DNA from: Acidobacteriota bacterium
GTDB lineage: Bacteria; Acidobacteriota; Terriglobia; UBA7540
Assembly (NCBI GenBank): GCA_902812365.1
Contig: CADDZC010000019.1
Coordinates: forward strand, 1 to 52,112
Direction: 5' to 3'
DNA length: 52,112 nucleotides
Numbering within the stretch: the first letter of the stretch is position 1; every line of letters begins with the position of its first letter. The notes beneath the pieces were generated by a model that was not told the DNA's origin, made no database searches, and saw only the letters and a program-made list of their open reading frames with translations. This document shows positions 14,335-23,620 of this stretch, piece by piece. The position numbers and the translations under genes are program-made.

Positions 14335-16429
14335 ATTCTATATCACCACGCCGATTTACTATCCGAACGCCCGCCCCCACGTCGGCTCGGCCTATACGAC
14401 CATCGCCTGCGACGCCATCGCCCGCTATAAACGCATGTGCGGTTACGACGTGGCCTTCCTGACCGGTACGGATGAGCACGGCGAAAAGCTGCAGCGCGCG
14501 GCGGACGAGGCGGGCGTGCCGGTGGAGCAGTTTGTCGCCGAAAAGCGCGAGCTGTTCCAGGCGCTGTGGCAGAAACTGCGCATTCGCGAATACCGGTTTG
14601 TCCACACCTCGCAGAATCCCGCCCACGTGAAGTCCGTGCAGTGGATGATCCGGCAGGCGAACCAGGCGGGCTATATCTACAAGAAGCGATACGAGGGCCG
14701 CTACTGCATCTTCGACGAGCGCTACCTTTCCGACAGCGCCGAGCCGGTCAATTGCGACATTTGCGGCCGGCCGGCGGAACTGATCAGCGAAGAGAATTAC
14801 TTTTTTAAGCTTTCAGCGTTTCAGGAACGGCTGCTGGCGCACTACAAAGATCATCCCGAGTTCGTGCAGCCCGACTTTCGCATGAACGAAGTGAAGAGCT
14901 TCGTCCAAAGCGGGTTGCGCGATATCTCGATCAGTCGGAAGCGTCTGAAGTGGGGCATTCCGTGGCCGGACGACCCCGAGCAGGTGGTCTATGTGTGGTA
15001 CGACGCGCTCACCAGCTACCTGACCGGAATCGGGTTTGAGGGCGAGAGGCGAAGCGCAGACTTTGAGAAGTACTGGCCCGCCGACCTGCACATGATCGGC
15101 AAGGACATTCTGCGCTTTCATGCCGTCTACTGGCCGGCGTTTCTGTGGGCGGCCGGCTTGCCTCTGCCTAAAACCATCTTTGCCCACGGCTGGATTTATT
15201 ACGAGCAAGACAAGATGAGCAAATCCAAGGGCAACGTCGTTTACCCCGAGCCGATCATCCAGGCGTTTGAGGAATTCGGCGCGCCGGGCAGCGATGCGCT
15301 GCGCTACTACCTGCTGCGGGATACGCCGTTTGGATTGGACGGCAGCTTTTCGTATGAAGGGCTGATTCAGCGCTACAACTCGGACTTGGCGAATGACTTG
15401 GGGAATCTTGCCAATCGGACAGTTACCATGATCCGTGATTATGTTCACGGGAGCGTTCCGCAACCCCCGGGCGCCGCCGTCAGCGCCAAGGTCCCCTGGC
15501 TGCGGGAGTCTCTCAAAGCTCTGCTTCATGAGTTCCGGCAGCAAGTGGACAGCTATGACGTGTTTCGCGCCCTTGGGCGGGTCTCCGCCATCGTAGGCGA
15601 TCTGAACGGGTATCTGAATGAGAGTAAGCCCTGGGCAATTGCCGCGTCGATCGGAAGCTCTCCCTATTCAGCGGCCGACAGCGGCGTTCGGCAAGCGGGC
15701 GAGGAGCCGCGGCTGGCTTCCGAGAGCCGCGTCGGCGGAGACCAGTTAGTGAACGAGTGTTTATACGTCACGGCGGATGCCTTGCGATGCATCGCCGTGC
15801 TGGATTTTGCGTTCATCCCCGAGGGCTCACACCGGCTCTGGGAGCAGCTCGGGTGCGAAGGCAACATCGAAGATCAGAGATTGGATGACTTGAAATGGGG
15901 AGGACTCAGGTCCGGCACGAAAGTCGGCAAGCCGGAGCCCATCTTTCCCCGCCTCGACAAGCAGAAGGCGTTGGCCCGGCTGCGCGAATTGGCCCAGGAA
16001 GACCGCCTGGACGAGGAGAGAGCCAAGGAGACCCGAGTGGAATCACAACCCGTCGAAAAGCCTGCGGTCGCCCCCGGCGCCGCGCCCGAGGCGCCAGCGC
16101 CGAAGATCACCCTCGAAGACTTCGCCAAGGTCGACCTGCGGGCGGGCACCATCCGCTCGGCCGAGCCGATTCCCGGCGCCACAAAACTCCTGAAGCTGCA
16201 AGTAGATCTCGGCAGCGAAGTGCGGCAAGTGTGTGCCGGCCTTGCCGGATACTATAAGCCGGAGGAGCTGGTCGGAATGAAGGTAGTCGTGGTCGCTAAT
16301 CTTCAGCCTCGCAAGCTGCGTGGCGTCGAATCGAACGGCATGATTGTGGCTGCCTCGGTGGAGCCGACGGGCAGGCCGGTGCTCGTGACATTTCAACAGG
16401 ATGTCCCGAATGGAACGCGCCTCAAATAA
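14327..16429 (+). CDS. metG: Methionyl-tRNA synthetase
   Basis: A 700-residue class I synthetase. The HIGH-type motif is PHVGS (residues 17-21) and the KMSKS loop lies at about residues 296-300 (DKMSKSKGN). The catalytic core carries FLTGTDEHGEK and the VVYVWYDALTSYLTG block. The zinc-knuckle region has C127, C143 and C146, but the expected fourth Cys is Asp130 (CIFD). After an Ala/Pro-rich linker, the C-terminal 110 residues form a tRNA-binding OB domain (DFAKVDLRAGTIRSAEPIPGA, split; LQPRKLRGVESNGM), as in E. coli-type MetG. It starts at ATG 14327 inside the end of larC, so the two are probably co-translated. tatD follows, a common pairing. Confidence 0.97.
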   Translation: MSKFYITTPIYYPNARPHVGSAYTTIACDAIARYKRMCGYDVAFLTGTDEHGEKLQRAADEAGVPVEQFVAEKRELFQALWQKLRIREYRFVHTSQNPAHVKSVQWMIRQANQAGYIYKKRYEGRYCIFDERYLSDSAEPVNCDICGRPAELISEENYFFKLSAFQERLLAHYKDHPEFVQPDFRMNEVKSFVQSGLRDISISRKRLKWGIPWPDDPEQVVYVWYDALTSYLTGIGFEGERRSADFEKYWPADLHMIGKDILRFHAVYWPAFLWAAGLPLPKTIFAHGWIYYEQDKMSKSKGNVVYPEPIIQAFEEFGAPGSDALRYYLLRDTPFGLDGSFSYEGLIQRYNSDLANDLGNLANRTVTMIRDYVHGSVPQPPGAAVSAKVPWLRESLKALLHEFRQQVDSYDVFRALGRVSAIVGDLNGYLNESKPWAIAASIGSSPYSAADSGVRQAGEEPRLASESRVGGDQLVNECLYVTADALRCIAVLDFAFIPEGSHRLWEQLGCEGNIEDQRLDDLKWGGLRSGTKVGKPEPIFPRLDKQKALARLRELAQEDRLDEERAKETRVESQPVEKPAVAPGAAPEAPAPKITLEDFAKVDLRAGTIRSAEPIPGATKLLKLQVDLGSEVRQVCAGLAGYYKPEELVGMKVVVVANLQPRKLRGVESNGMIVAASVEPTGRPVLVTFQQDVPNGTRLK

Positions 16430-16596
16430 TTGCGCTGCCGAGCGGCCGCCCAGAGGGTGGGGACTGGCCTCGGTGTCTGGTCGAGCAGCCGCCGTCGTTT
16501 ACCGCCGATCGCTATACGGCTGGGCACGGGCGGCGAGCGGAGCTCACGGTCTGGGAGTCTCTCCGCCGCTCCGTTCGCCGACCGTCCAGACGGGCC

Positions 16597-17379
16597 ATGA
16601 CTCAATTGGTTGACTCCCACGCTCACCTCGGGGACAAGGAGTTCGACGCCGATCGTGAGGCCGTCATCGAACGGGCGCGAGCTGCGGGCTTGAAATATCT
16701 GCTCCTCATTGGCGACGCGAGCCAAACGGAGAGCTGGACTGCGGCGGCTGCCATCACGGCGTCTTACCACTGGATTTTTATGGCGGCGGGAGTACATCCG
16801 CACCAGGCCGCCGAAGTGAAGGAAGAGCACTTCGCGGGATTGCGCGATCAGGCTCGGTATTCGAAAATGTTGGCCATCGGTGAAATCGGACTGGACTCTT
16901 ATCATGATCATTCGCCGCGTGAGACACAGCAGCGAATTCTGGTCCGCCAGCTCGAGTTGGCCCGCGAGCTCAACTTGCCGGTTATCATCCATTGCCGCGA
17001 GGCCTGGAATGAGTTGCGGCCTATCCTGCACCATTGGTGGCGCCCGACCGGTCTCGGCGGGATTCTGCATTGCTTCACCGGCACGCGGGAGGACGCTTTC
17101 GATCTGATGGATATGGGATTTTACGTGTCGTTTGCGGGCAATCTGACTTTCACGAAGGCTGAACATCTGCGCGCCGTCGCCCGCGAGATTCCGCTGGACC
17201 GCCTGCTGAGTGAAACTGACTGCCCCTACCTGGCCCCGGTCCCCCATCGCGGCAAGCGCAACGAACCGGCTTACGTGCAGATCGTGATCCGCCACTTGGC
17301 GGCTCTTCGCGGGCTCGACGAGGAGGAGATGGGCCTTCTCATCATCGCGAACTTCCGACGCCTTTTCCGATTGGACTGA
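16597..17379 (+). CDS. TatD-family metal-dependent deoxyribonuclease
   Basis: A 260-residue TIM-barrel hydrolase with every TatD signature: VDSHAHL (metal ligands His8, His10), AAGVHPH, AIGEIGLD (Glu96), VIIHCREA (His132), GILHCFTG (His158) and the closing ETDCPYLAPVPHRGKRN with Asp208. TatD proteins are Mg/Zn-dependent 3'-5' exonucleases acting on DNA, and some have D-tyrosyl or other activities. The cytoplasmic paralogue next to metG is often called YcfH in enterics. No clear ribosome site is seen, although a CCGTC-CA-GACGG hairpin lies just before the ATG. The 167-base gap after metG may hold its own promoter. Confidence 0.94.
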   Translation: MTQLVDSHAHLGDKEFDADREAVIERARAAGLKYLLLIGDASQTESWTAAAAITASYHWIFMAAGVHPHQAAEVKEEHFAGLRDQARYSKMLAIGEIGLDSYHDHSPRETQQRILVRQLELARELNLPVIIHCREAWNELRPILHHWWRPTGLGGILHCFTGTREDAFDLMDMGFYVSFAGNLTFTKAEHLRAVAREIPLDRLLSETDCPYLAPVPHRGKRNEPAYVQIVIRHLAALRGLDEEEMGLLIIANFRRLFRLD

Positions 17380-17559
17380 GCATCGGGAGATTGTCATCCG
17401 GAAGTTCAGGCTTTTCTTTCGCAGCGCGTTTGTGTGACTATGGACATTCTTACTTATCGACAGCAGTCGTGCCCGAGCTAGGACGTTGGGGGCTGGCGCC
17501 ATCACGGTGATGATCTCCAGGTGGCTGGACGGGCTTTCTCGGTAGGCCGGGCGGTTATC

Positions 17560-18588
17560 ATGCCGAGGTTGAAAACGAACGAGGTTGTGTCGAGGGAACA
17601 GGCCGCGCCGATGACAGCGGTGACGGAAATCTTCGATCTGGTGCGCTCTGACCTTGCGCGAGTCGAAGAGGAGATTGGCCGGCAAAGTGTGTCGAGCGTC
17701 GAAGCCATTACGGAAATCGGCCGCTACTTGCAGGTAGGCGGGGGAAAGAGACTTCGTCCCGCGCTCTTGTTGCTGGCCTCAAAGCTGTGTGGTTACGAGG
17801 GACCAGCGGCCATCCGGCTGGGGGCGGTCGTCGAACTACTCCATACGGCTACTTTGATTCACGACGACATCATTGACGAGGCGGAGTTGCGCCGGGGGCG
17901 TCCATCCACGAATTCGCGCTGGGGCAACCATATGAGCGTTTTGGCCGGCGACTGGCTTTACATGCAGGCTTTTACGATCGCGCTGGCCGAACGCAATTTC
18001 AAGATTCTCGATGTCCTCATCGGGCTTACCCAAGTCATGGTGGAGGGCGAACTGCTGCAGCTGACTCGACTGAGGCAGATCGACTTGAGCGAGGATGATT
18101 ATCTCGAGCTTTGTTATCGGAAGACAGCGTGCCTTTTCGCAGCTTGCACGAGGTTGGGCGCCGTGCTCGGCCGTCAGAGCGAAGAAGTGGAATTAAAGCT
18201 GGCGTCGTTCGGCGCGAACTTGGGGTTGGCCTTCCAGCTCGTCGACGACCTGCTGGATTTCACGTCCTCGGAGGAGAAACTAGGCAAGCCGACAGCGAGC
18301 GACCTCCGCGAAGGCAAGATTACTCTGCCGTTGATCTACTTGCTGCCGCGGTCGCTCCCCGAAGAGCGAAAGAAGATTGCCAAGGTGCTCGAGGAAGGTG
18401 GATTTCATTCCGTCAGCTTGGAGGAGATTCAGCAGATGATCCAGCGGTACGATACTCTGACCACGGTACGAGATAAGGCGCGAGAGTTCATTAAGCTCGC
18501 CCTGGGCTCGCTTGGTCATGTTGGGGATTCCCCTTACCAGGACGCTCTGCAGGCCATCGCCGAATTTATCCTCGAGCGGCAACACTGA
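17560..18588 (+). CDS. Long-chain polyprenyl diphosphate synthase (quinone side chain)
   Basis: A 342-residue trans-prenyltransferase. The first aspartate-rich motif is HDDIID (residues 102-106 for the D's), the second is DDLLD (229-233). GGGKRLRPALLLL, RRGRPSTN and EGELLQL are also typical. It condenses IPP units onto an allylic primer to give a C35-C50 chain, probably for menaquinone, so it uses the product of IspH encoded upstream. The exact chain length cannot be read from sequence by eye. The frame opens at a GTG 17521. ATG 17560 was preferred, and ATG 17611 is also possible because homology starts around there. Confidence 0.92.
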   Translation: MPRLKTNEVVSREQAAPMTAVTEIFDLVRSDLARVEEEIGRQSVSSVEAITEIGRYLQVGGGKRLRPALLLLASKLCGYEGPAAIRLGAVVELLHTATLIHDDIIDEAELRRGRPSTNSRWGNHMSVLAGDWLYMQAFTIALAERNFKILDVLIGLTQVMVEGELLQLTRLRQIDLSEDDYLELCYRKTACLFAACTRLGAVLGRQSEEVELKLASFGANLGLAFQLVDDLLDFTSSEEKLGKPTASDLREGKITLPLIYLLPRSLPEERKKIAKVLEEGGFHSVSLEEIQQMIQRYDTLTTVRDKAREFIKLALGSLGHVGDSPYQDALQAIAEFILERQH

Positions 18589-18728
18589 CGGGAGCAAGGG
18601 GTGACCCCAGTACCATTTGCGTGCGATTTGGGGCGGCGGAAAGCATGGAAACCGCACTGGCAATCATGGCTGTTTCCACGCGGTGCCCGTGTGAGCCCCG
18701 GCGGTTGAACACCTAGCGCTGGTTGTGA

Positions 18729-19319
18729 ATGAAACAGAGATGTGAAACTGAAGTTAAGCTGCGCGTCAAGAACCTTCGCCAAATCAAACAGCGACTGAGG
18801 AAATGCGGCTTTGTGGCGGTCATCCCGAGGCATTTCGAGCGCAACGTCATCTTTGATCTGCCGGACCGGCGGCTCACCCGGGCCGGGCACCTATTACGCC
18901 TTCGGTGGGCCCGGAAAGAAGCCACGCTGACGTTTAAAGGAATGGCGCAGCGATCAGCAAGATCCAAGACGCGATTCGAGTTAGAAGCCCGCGTCCCCAA
19001 CGGCGAAGCACTTGCAGCCGTTTTCTTGCGCGCGGGATTTCAGGAGGTCTTCCGCTACGAAAAATTTCGCACCGTGTACCGCCGCCATTTGCGAAGAAAC
19101 AAGTTCGAGCGCGGCTCTGTGATGTTCGATGAAACGCCTTTGGGAGCATACCTGGAGCTCGAAGGGTCGCAAGCCTGGATTGACCGGACAGCGCACGAAC
19201 TCGGCTTTGGGTTTGCCGAGTACATTACGGCGAGTTACGGCGACCTCTACCGGGAGCGCTGCCGGGCGCGGCGCTGGCGATCCAACGAGATGACATTCCG
19301 GGAACGCAGGCAACGATAA
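18729..19319 (+). CDS. CYTH-domain triphosphate tunnel metalloenzyme
   Basis: A 196-residue protein with the diagnostic ExExK motif at residues 6-10 (ETEVK), followed by alternating basic and acidic beta strands: RHFERNVIFDLPDRRLT, HLLRLRWARKEATLTFKG, RFELEARV, KFRTVYRR and YLELEGSQAWIDRTAHELGF. These build the eight-strand tunnel of the CYTH superfamily (class IV adenylate cyclases, thiamine triphosphatases, short-chain polyphosphatases). The substrate cannot be told from sequence. A general triphosphatase or a bacterial CyaB-type protein are both possible. The C-terminus is very Arg-rich. No partner such as CHAD or a polyphosphate kinase is adjacent. Confidence 0.85.
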   Translation: MKQRCETEVKLRVKNLRQIKQRLRKCGFVAVIPRHFERNVIFDLPDRRLTRAGHLLRLRWARKEATLTFKGMAQRSARSKTRFELEARVPNGEALAAVFLRAGFQEVFRYEKFRTVYRRHLRRNKFERGSVMFDETPLGAYLELEGSQAWIDRTAHELGFGFAEYITASYGDLYRERCRARRWRSNEMTFRERRQR

Positions 19320-19453
19320 AACCGGGTCGGTCCTTTGGGGGACGACGCAGAACGCGGCGAAACTCTTCGGCGCGCCTCGAGCTGTGGCGCGAATCGCCCG
19401 GCTTGCTTTTTTAGCCGCTTTGAAACGGGAATCAACGCTCAACGGCTCGCGAG

Positions 19454-21721
19454 ATGTGCATGCTTCAGTTTCTTGACCAACTGAATTCCCAACAGCGCGA
19501 ATCCGTGGAGACGACGGAAGGGCCGCTCCTCATCCTAGCGGGAGCGGGCAGCGGCAAGACCCGAGTCATAACCTATCGTATTGTTTACCTGATCTGCCAG
19601 CGCGGCGTATCGCCGGGAAACATACTGGCGGTTACTTTCACCAATAAGGCCGCCGATCAGATGAAGGAGCGGGTGGCCAGGCTTCTGGCCGCCGGCGGAT
19701 GGACCGCTGGCGGTGCGCCCCTCCCGGTGATTTCGACGTTTCATGCGCTCGGCGTGCGAATCTTGAGGCAGGAGATCGGCCGGCTGGGCTACAGTCGGGA
19801 TTTTTCCATCTATGACGAGAGCGACCAGTTACGCTTGGTCAAATCAGTGCTTAAAGAGCTGGGAGTCAGTGACCCGACGTATTCGCCCCGTGCCGTCATG
19901 TCCCGCATCAGCAACGCCAAGAACCGCTATGGGGAGCCCCGTGGGTGGTCTCATGAAACGTCCGGCGAGGAAGACCAGAAAACGGCCATGGTTTGCGAAC
20001 GGTATGAAAAGCAGTTGCGCCAGGCGAACGCTCTTGACTTCGATGATCTGCTCTTGAAAACCATCGAGCTCTTTGGCAAGTTTCCCGATGTGCGCGAGCG
20101 ATACAACCGTCGTTTTCAGTACATTCATGTCGATGAGTATCAGGACATCAACCGGGCTCAGTACGATTTGATTCGACTGCTGACCTGCAGTCATCACAAC
20201 ATTTGTGCGGTTGGTGACGAAGATCAGTGCATCTACGGCTGGCGCGGTGCGAGCATCGAAAACATTCTCAACTTCGAAAGGGATTATCCGGGTACAAAAA
20301 TCGTACGGCTGGAGCAAAATTACCGCTCCACGCAAATGATTCTGGATGCGGCTGGCGCTGTCGTGAGCCGAAACAAGCTTCGAAAGGGCAAAGTGCTATG
20401 GACGCAGCGCAGCTACGGTCAGCGCATCGGATTGTTCGAAGCTCAAGACGCCGAGCAGGAAAGCGACTTCGTAGCCGCTCAGGTGGGTCAGGCGCTCGCG
20501 GGCGGCGGCGACCTAACGGTAGGGATTCTGTACCGCACGAATTTCCAGTCGCGGCTCTTCGAGGAGGCTCTCCGTGTGCGCGGCATCGCTTACCGAGTGG
20601 TGGGGGGGCTAAGCTTTTACGCGCGTGCGGAGATCAAAGACATACTGGCTTACGCGCGCTTCGTCATCAATCGGCAGGACAGCGTCTCACTAGCCCGCAT
20701 CATCAATACTCCAGCCCGGGGTGTCGGCAATGCCACGGTCCGGGCTTTGGAGGAGGCGGCCCGCAGCCAAAGACGAACGTTGTGGGAGGTGGTCCAGGAG
20801 GCGGCCCGCGGTTCCGGCGGCGGCCGGCAGGGAAGGCCGCACCGAGCTCTGCGAAGTTTTTGCGCCCTCATCGAGCAACTAGCGGCTGATTCCATGCGCT
20901 TGAAAATGAGTGAGTTTTTCGCGAGTATCCTGCGACGCACCGGATATCTTGATGTTCTTCAGGCTGAACATTCGTTAGAATCGGAAAGCCGGAGCGAGAA
21001 CTTGAAGGAGTTAGTTAATGCTGCAGCCGAGGCTGAAGGGCGGGGTGAAACGCTGTCCAGCTTTCTCGACCGGGCCGCGTTGATTTCCGATACCGACGAC
21101 TTTGATGAGCATGGCCGAGTTACGCTGATGACGCTTCACAGCGCCAAGGGACTGGAGTTTTCCTACGTGTTTCTGGTGGGCTTGGAGGAAGGGTTGTTAC
21201 CGCATAAATTCTCAACGCAGGACGAAGCGGAGATCGAGGAGGAACGGCGGCTCTGCTACGTGGGAATGACTCGCGCCAAAGACCGATTGACTCTGAGTTA
21301 TGCCCGGAACCGGCGCATTTTTGGTCGGGAGACCACCAGTGGAGCCGGGCCTTCCCGGTTTTTGGGCGAAATTCCTGCTCATCTTTTGGAACGACTTGGC
21401 GCGGCCGTTCTCGACAATGAACCTAAGCGTGAGAAATCGCGCCAAACTTGGCCTAATTCCGCTCACTCACCTGAGAGTGTCGATCGCTGGTTGAGACAGC
21501 ATGGCGCTGTGCTTCGCTCACAGCCGTGGACACGAGGGGAAAAGCAGACGCGAAATGAAGGTCGGTGGCGACTTGGAATGCGCGTGCGGCACCCGAAATA
21601 CGGACTCGGCACGGTCGTGGAATGCGAGGGCAGTGAGGACGAGGCCAGGGTGACGGTCAGCTTTGCGGGTTACGGAGTGAAGAAGCTGATCCAACGGTAC
21701 GCCTTGTTGGAAGAGGCCTAG
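19454..21721 (+). CDS. pcrA: ATP-dependent DNA helicase PcrA/UvrD (SF1)
   Basis: A 755-residue SF1A helicase with all motifs in order: Q-motif LNSQQRESV, Walker A LAGAGSGKT, motif Ia TFTNKAADQMKER, Walker B VDEYQDINRAQYDLI, motif III VGDEDQCIYGWRGA, motif IV LEQNYRST, motif V LMTLHSAKGLEFSYVFL with EEGLLPH, and motif VI CYVGMTRAKD. The C-terminal 50 residues, MRVRHPKYGLGTVVEC onward, form the small tudor-like domain of PcrA that binds RNA polymerase. It acts in nucleotide-excision repair and in removing recombinase filaments and stalled polymerases. ATG 19454 is followed two codons later by another ATG. A hairpin that could end transcription lies just after the stop. Confidence 0.96.
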   Translation: MCMLQFLDQLNSQQRESVETTEGPLLILAGAGSGKTRVITYRIVYLICQRGVSPGNILAVTFTNKAADQMKERVARLLAAGGWTAGGAPLPVISTFHALGVRILRQEIGRLGYSRDFSIYDESDQLRLVKSVLKELGVSDPTYSPRAVMSRISNAKNRYGEPRGWSHETSGEEDQKTAMVCERYEKQLRQANALDFDDLLLKTIELFGKFPDVRERYNRRFQYIHVDEYQDINRAQYDLIRLLTCSHHNICAVGDEDQCIYGWRGASIENILNFERDYPGTKIVRLEQNYRSTQMILDAAGAVVSRNKLRKGKVLWTQRSYGQRIGLFEAQDAEQESDFVAAQVGQALAGGGDLTVGILYRTNFQSRLFEEALRVRGIAYRVVGGLSFYARAEIKDILAYARFVINRQDSVSLARIINTPARGVGNATVRALEEAARSQRRTLWEVVQEAARGSGGGRQGRPHRALRSFCALIEQLAADSMRLKMSEFFASILRRTGYLDVLQAEHSLESESRSENLKELVNAAAEAEGRGETLSSFLDRAALISDTDDFDEHGRVTLMTLHSAKGLEFSYVFLVGLEEGLLPHKFSTQDEAEIEEERRLCYVGMTRAKDRLTLSYARNRRIFGRETTSGAGPSRFLGEIPAHLLERLGAAVLDNEPKREKSRQTWPNSAHSPESVDRWLRQHGAVLRSQPWTRGEKQTRNEGRWRLGMRVRHPKYGLGTVVECEGSEDEARVTVSFAGYGVKKLIQRYALLEEA

Positions 21722-21740
21722 CCTGGCAGGACCCACGTGT

Positions 21741-21765
21741 CGCGAGGAACTTGTTTTTCCTTGCG
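21741..21765 (+). terminator. Candidate intrinsic terminator after pcrA
   Basis: CGCGAGGAA and TTCCTTGCG form a nine-pair stem with one G-T wobble around the loop CTTGTTT. It is followed by TTCGTTT, a partial T-tract. It lies 20 bases after the pcrA stop and before the small basic protein gene. Confidence 0.55.
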
Positions 21766-21858
21766 TTCGTTTAGCGCGGGGCGGGAGGCGTCCGTTTCTG
21801 CGTGGCCAATTGCGATCCGATTCAGAAGGATACTCTTAGTCAGTTCGGGAGCTCCACG

Positions 21859-22014
21859 ATGGACACAAAGAAGATTAAGGACAAAGCTGAACGCAAGAGG
21901 CTGAAGCGAGCGGCACGCAAGGAACAAGCGCCCAAGCCCAAACGCACTGATCCACGAGGCTCGCACAAGCCCAAGGTGAAGAAGAAAGCTCCGGGCGGAC
22001 CGACTGAGCGCTGA
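21859..22014 (+). CDS. 51-residue lysine-rich small protein
   Basis: ATG 21859 follows CGGGAG at a suitable distance. The product starts MDTKKIKDKAERKRLKRAAR and about half of its residues are Lys, Arg, Ala or Pro. The N-terminal half looks helical and the C-terminal half extended and Pro/Gly-rich. It resembles small nucleic-acid or ribosome-binding tails, but I know no family. The stop codon is seven bases before the amino-acid permease ATG on the same strand, so the two are probably co-transcribed. The charge bias alone could also reflect a spurious frame, yet the ribosome site and spacing support a real gene. Confidence 0.55.
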   Translation: MDTKKIKDKAERKRLKRAARKEQAPKPKRTDPRGSHKPKVKKKAPGGPTER

Positions 22015-22021
22015 GAACTGG

Positions 22022-23620
22022 ATGAACCAACTCTTCTCAACCAAGAGCATCGATAAGCTAATGGCCCAGGCCGAAGAACCCGAACACCGCCTGCGCAAGA
22101 GCCTGGGTCCTTGGTCGCTAACGGCCCTGGGAGTGGGCGCCATTATCGGAACGGGAATTTTCATCCTCACGGGCACGGCGGCCGCCGGCCAACTCGTGGA
22201 GGTTCCTTCCGCCCTCAAGGCCCCGCTGCTTTCCCTGCTGCTGTACGGGCGTCACGCTGTCGGGATGTCGGGCCGGCCAGGCGCGGGCCCGGCGATCACG
22301 ATTTCTTTCTTCCTGGTGGCCATTGCGTGCGGGCTTGCCGGGCTTTGTTACGCTGAGCTTGCCTCGATGATCCCTATCGCTGGGAGTGCCTACACCTATG
22401 CCTATGCGATCCTGGGTGAAATCGTGGCCTGGATTATCGGCTGGGACCTGATTTTGGAGTACGCCGTTAGCAATATGGCGGTGGCGGTGGGTTTTTCAGC
22501 CTACGTGGACAGCCTTCTGCGCGGTTTCGGTTTGAACTTGCCTCGCTCACTGATGAATCCTGTGCTCAACGATTCGCTCCAGCCGACGGGCTCTTACTTT
22601 AACCTTCCTGGGTTTCTGGTGGTTGTAATTCTTACCGTCGTTTTGGTGCGTGGCATCCGCGAAAGTGCGGGCGTGAATAACGCCGTCGTCGCTGTGAAGA
22701 TCCTGGCCATTGTGATCTTCATCGTGGCTGGTTCCCGTTACATCCAGGTATCGAACTGGATGCCCTTCATGCCCAATGGCTGGCAAGGCGTGCTCACCGG
22801 CGGCGCCATCGTTTTCTTCACCTATATCGGTTTCGATTCGGTCTCAACCGCAGCGGAGGAAACGAAGGACCCGGGGAAGGACGTCCCATTCGGCATTATC
22901 GCTTCACTGGTCATCTGTACGGTTTTGTACTGCTCCGTAGCGCTCGTTCTCACGGGCATTCAGAATTGGCAGCTCTTAGGGAATGCTGCGCCCGTGGCTC
23001 GTGCTCTCCAGGCCATTCATCTTTACACTGTGGAGCGGTGGGTGACGATCGGTGCGTTGATGGGGATGTTGAGCTCGCTTCTGGTCTTCCAATTGGGCCA
23101 GGCGCGCGTGTGGTTTGCCATGTCGCGAGATGGTTTGCTGCCGCGTGTCTTTGCGAGGGTTCACAAGCGATTCCGCACGCCGCACGTTAGTACGTGGGTG
23201 GCTGGGTTTTTCGTGGCCGTCCCCGCCGGTCTGTTCGACCTCGGCACGCTCGCCGACCTTTCCAACATCGGCACACTGTTTGCGTTCGTGCTCGTCGCGT
23301 TAGGTGTCTTGGTGTTGCGCCACAAGCAGCCGGAGCGGCGGCGCGGATTTCGCACGCCCTGGGTTCCGCTTGTGCCTCTGGCAGCGATCCTCTGTTGTGT
23401 GATTCTGATGGCGAGCCTCCCGGTCGAGACCTGGTTGCGGTTTGTGGTCTGGTTGGTCATCGGCTTGGTGATTTACTTCACTTACAGTCGCTTCCACAGT
23501 GAGTTTCGGCGGTTGCCGGAACTGGAGGGGAGCGGTGCGAAGCGTGAGGCGTCGGGTCGTTCGTGGGTCGGCGATGCGAGGCAGCCCGACAAAAAATGCC
23601 TTGACCTGGTCACGTTTTGA
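22022..23620 (+). CDS. APC-family amino-acid permease (cationic amino-acid transporter type)
   Basis: A 532-residue membrane protein with about 12 TM helices. The first helix has the APC signature ALGVGAIIGTGIFILTGTAA. A soluble insertion of about 30 residues (QLVEVPSALKAP through GMSGRPGAG) precedes TM2, which carries AGLCYAELASMIPIAGSAY. FFTYIGFDSVSTAAEETKDP, the family's TM6 region and loop, and ISMSRDGLLP-like text (FAMSRDGLLPRVFA) are present. It probably imports or exchanges basic or broad-range amino acids across the inner membrane. The C-terminal tail beyond about residue 490 is polar and overlaps the next gene's start by about 47 bases. Substrate not determinable by eye. Confidence 0.92.
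   Translation: MNQLFSTKSIDKLMAQAEEPEHRLRKSLGPWSLTALGVGAIIGTGIFILTGTAAAGQLVEVPSALKAPLLSLLLYGRHAVGMSGRPGAGPAITISFFLVAIACGLAGLCYAELASMIPIAGSAYTYAYAILGEIVAWIIGWDLILEYAVSNMAVAVGFSAYVDSLLRGFGLNLPRSLMNPVLNDSLQPTGSYFNLPGFLVVVILTVVLVRGIRESAGVNNAVVAVKILAIVIFIVAGSRYIQVSNWMPFMPNGWQGVLTGGAIVFFTYIGFDSVSTAAEETKDPGKDVPFGIIASLVICTVLYCSVALVLTGIQNWQLLGNAAPVARALQAIHLYTVERWVTIGALMGMLSSLLVFQLGQARVWFAMSRDGLLPRVFARVHKRFRTPHVSTWVAGFFVAVPAGLFDLGTLADLSNIGTLFAFVLVALGVLVLRHKQPERRRGFRTPWVPLVPLAAILCCVILMASLPVETWLRFVVWLVIGLVIYFTYSRFHSEFRRLPELEGSGAKREASGRSWVGDARQPDKKCLDLVTF

Noticed and set aside
16393-17685. A 430-codon reverse-strand frame over tatD
   Set aside because: It is antisense to a clear TatD gene and has no domain or ribosome site.
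18646-18678. TGGAAAC / GTTTCCA inverted repeat between the prenyl synthase and CYTH genes
   Set aside because: Seven-base arms with a 19-base spacer and no T-tract; too weak to call a terminator or operator.
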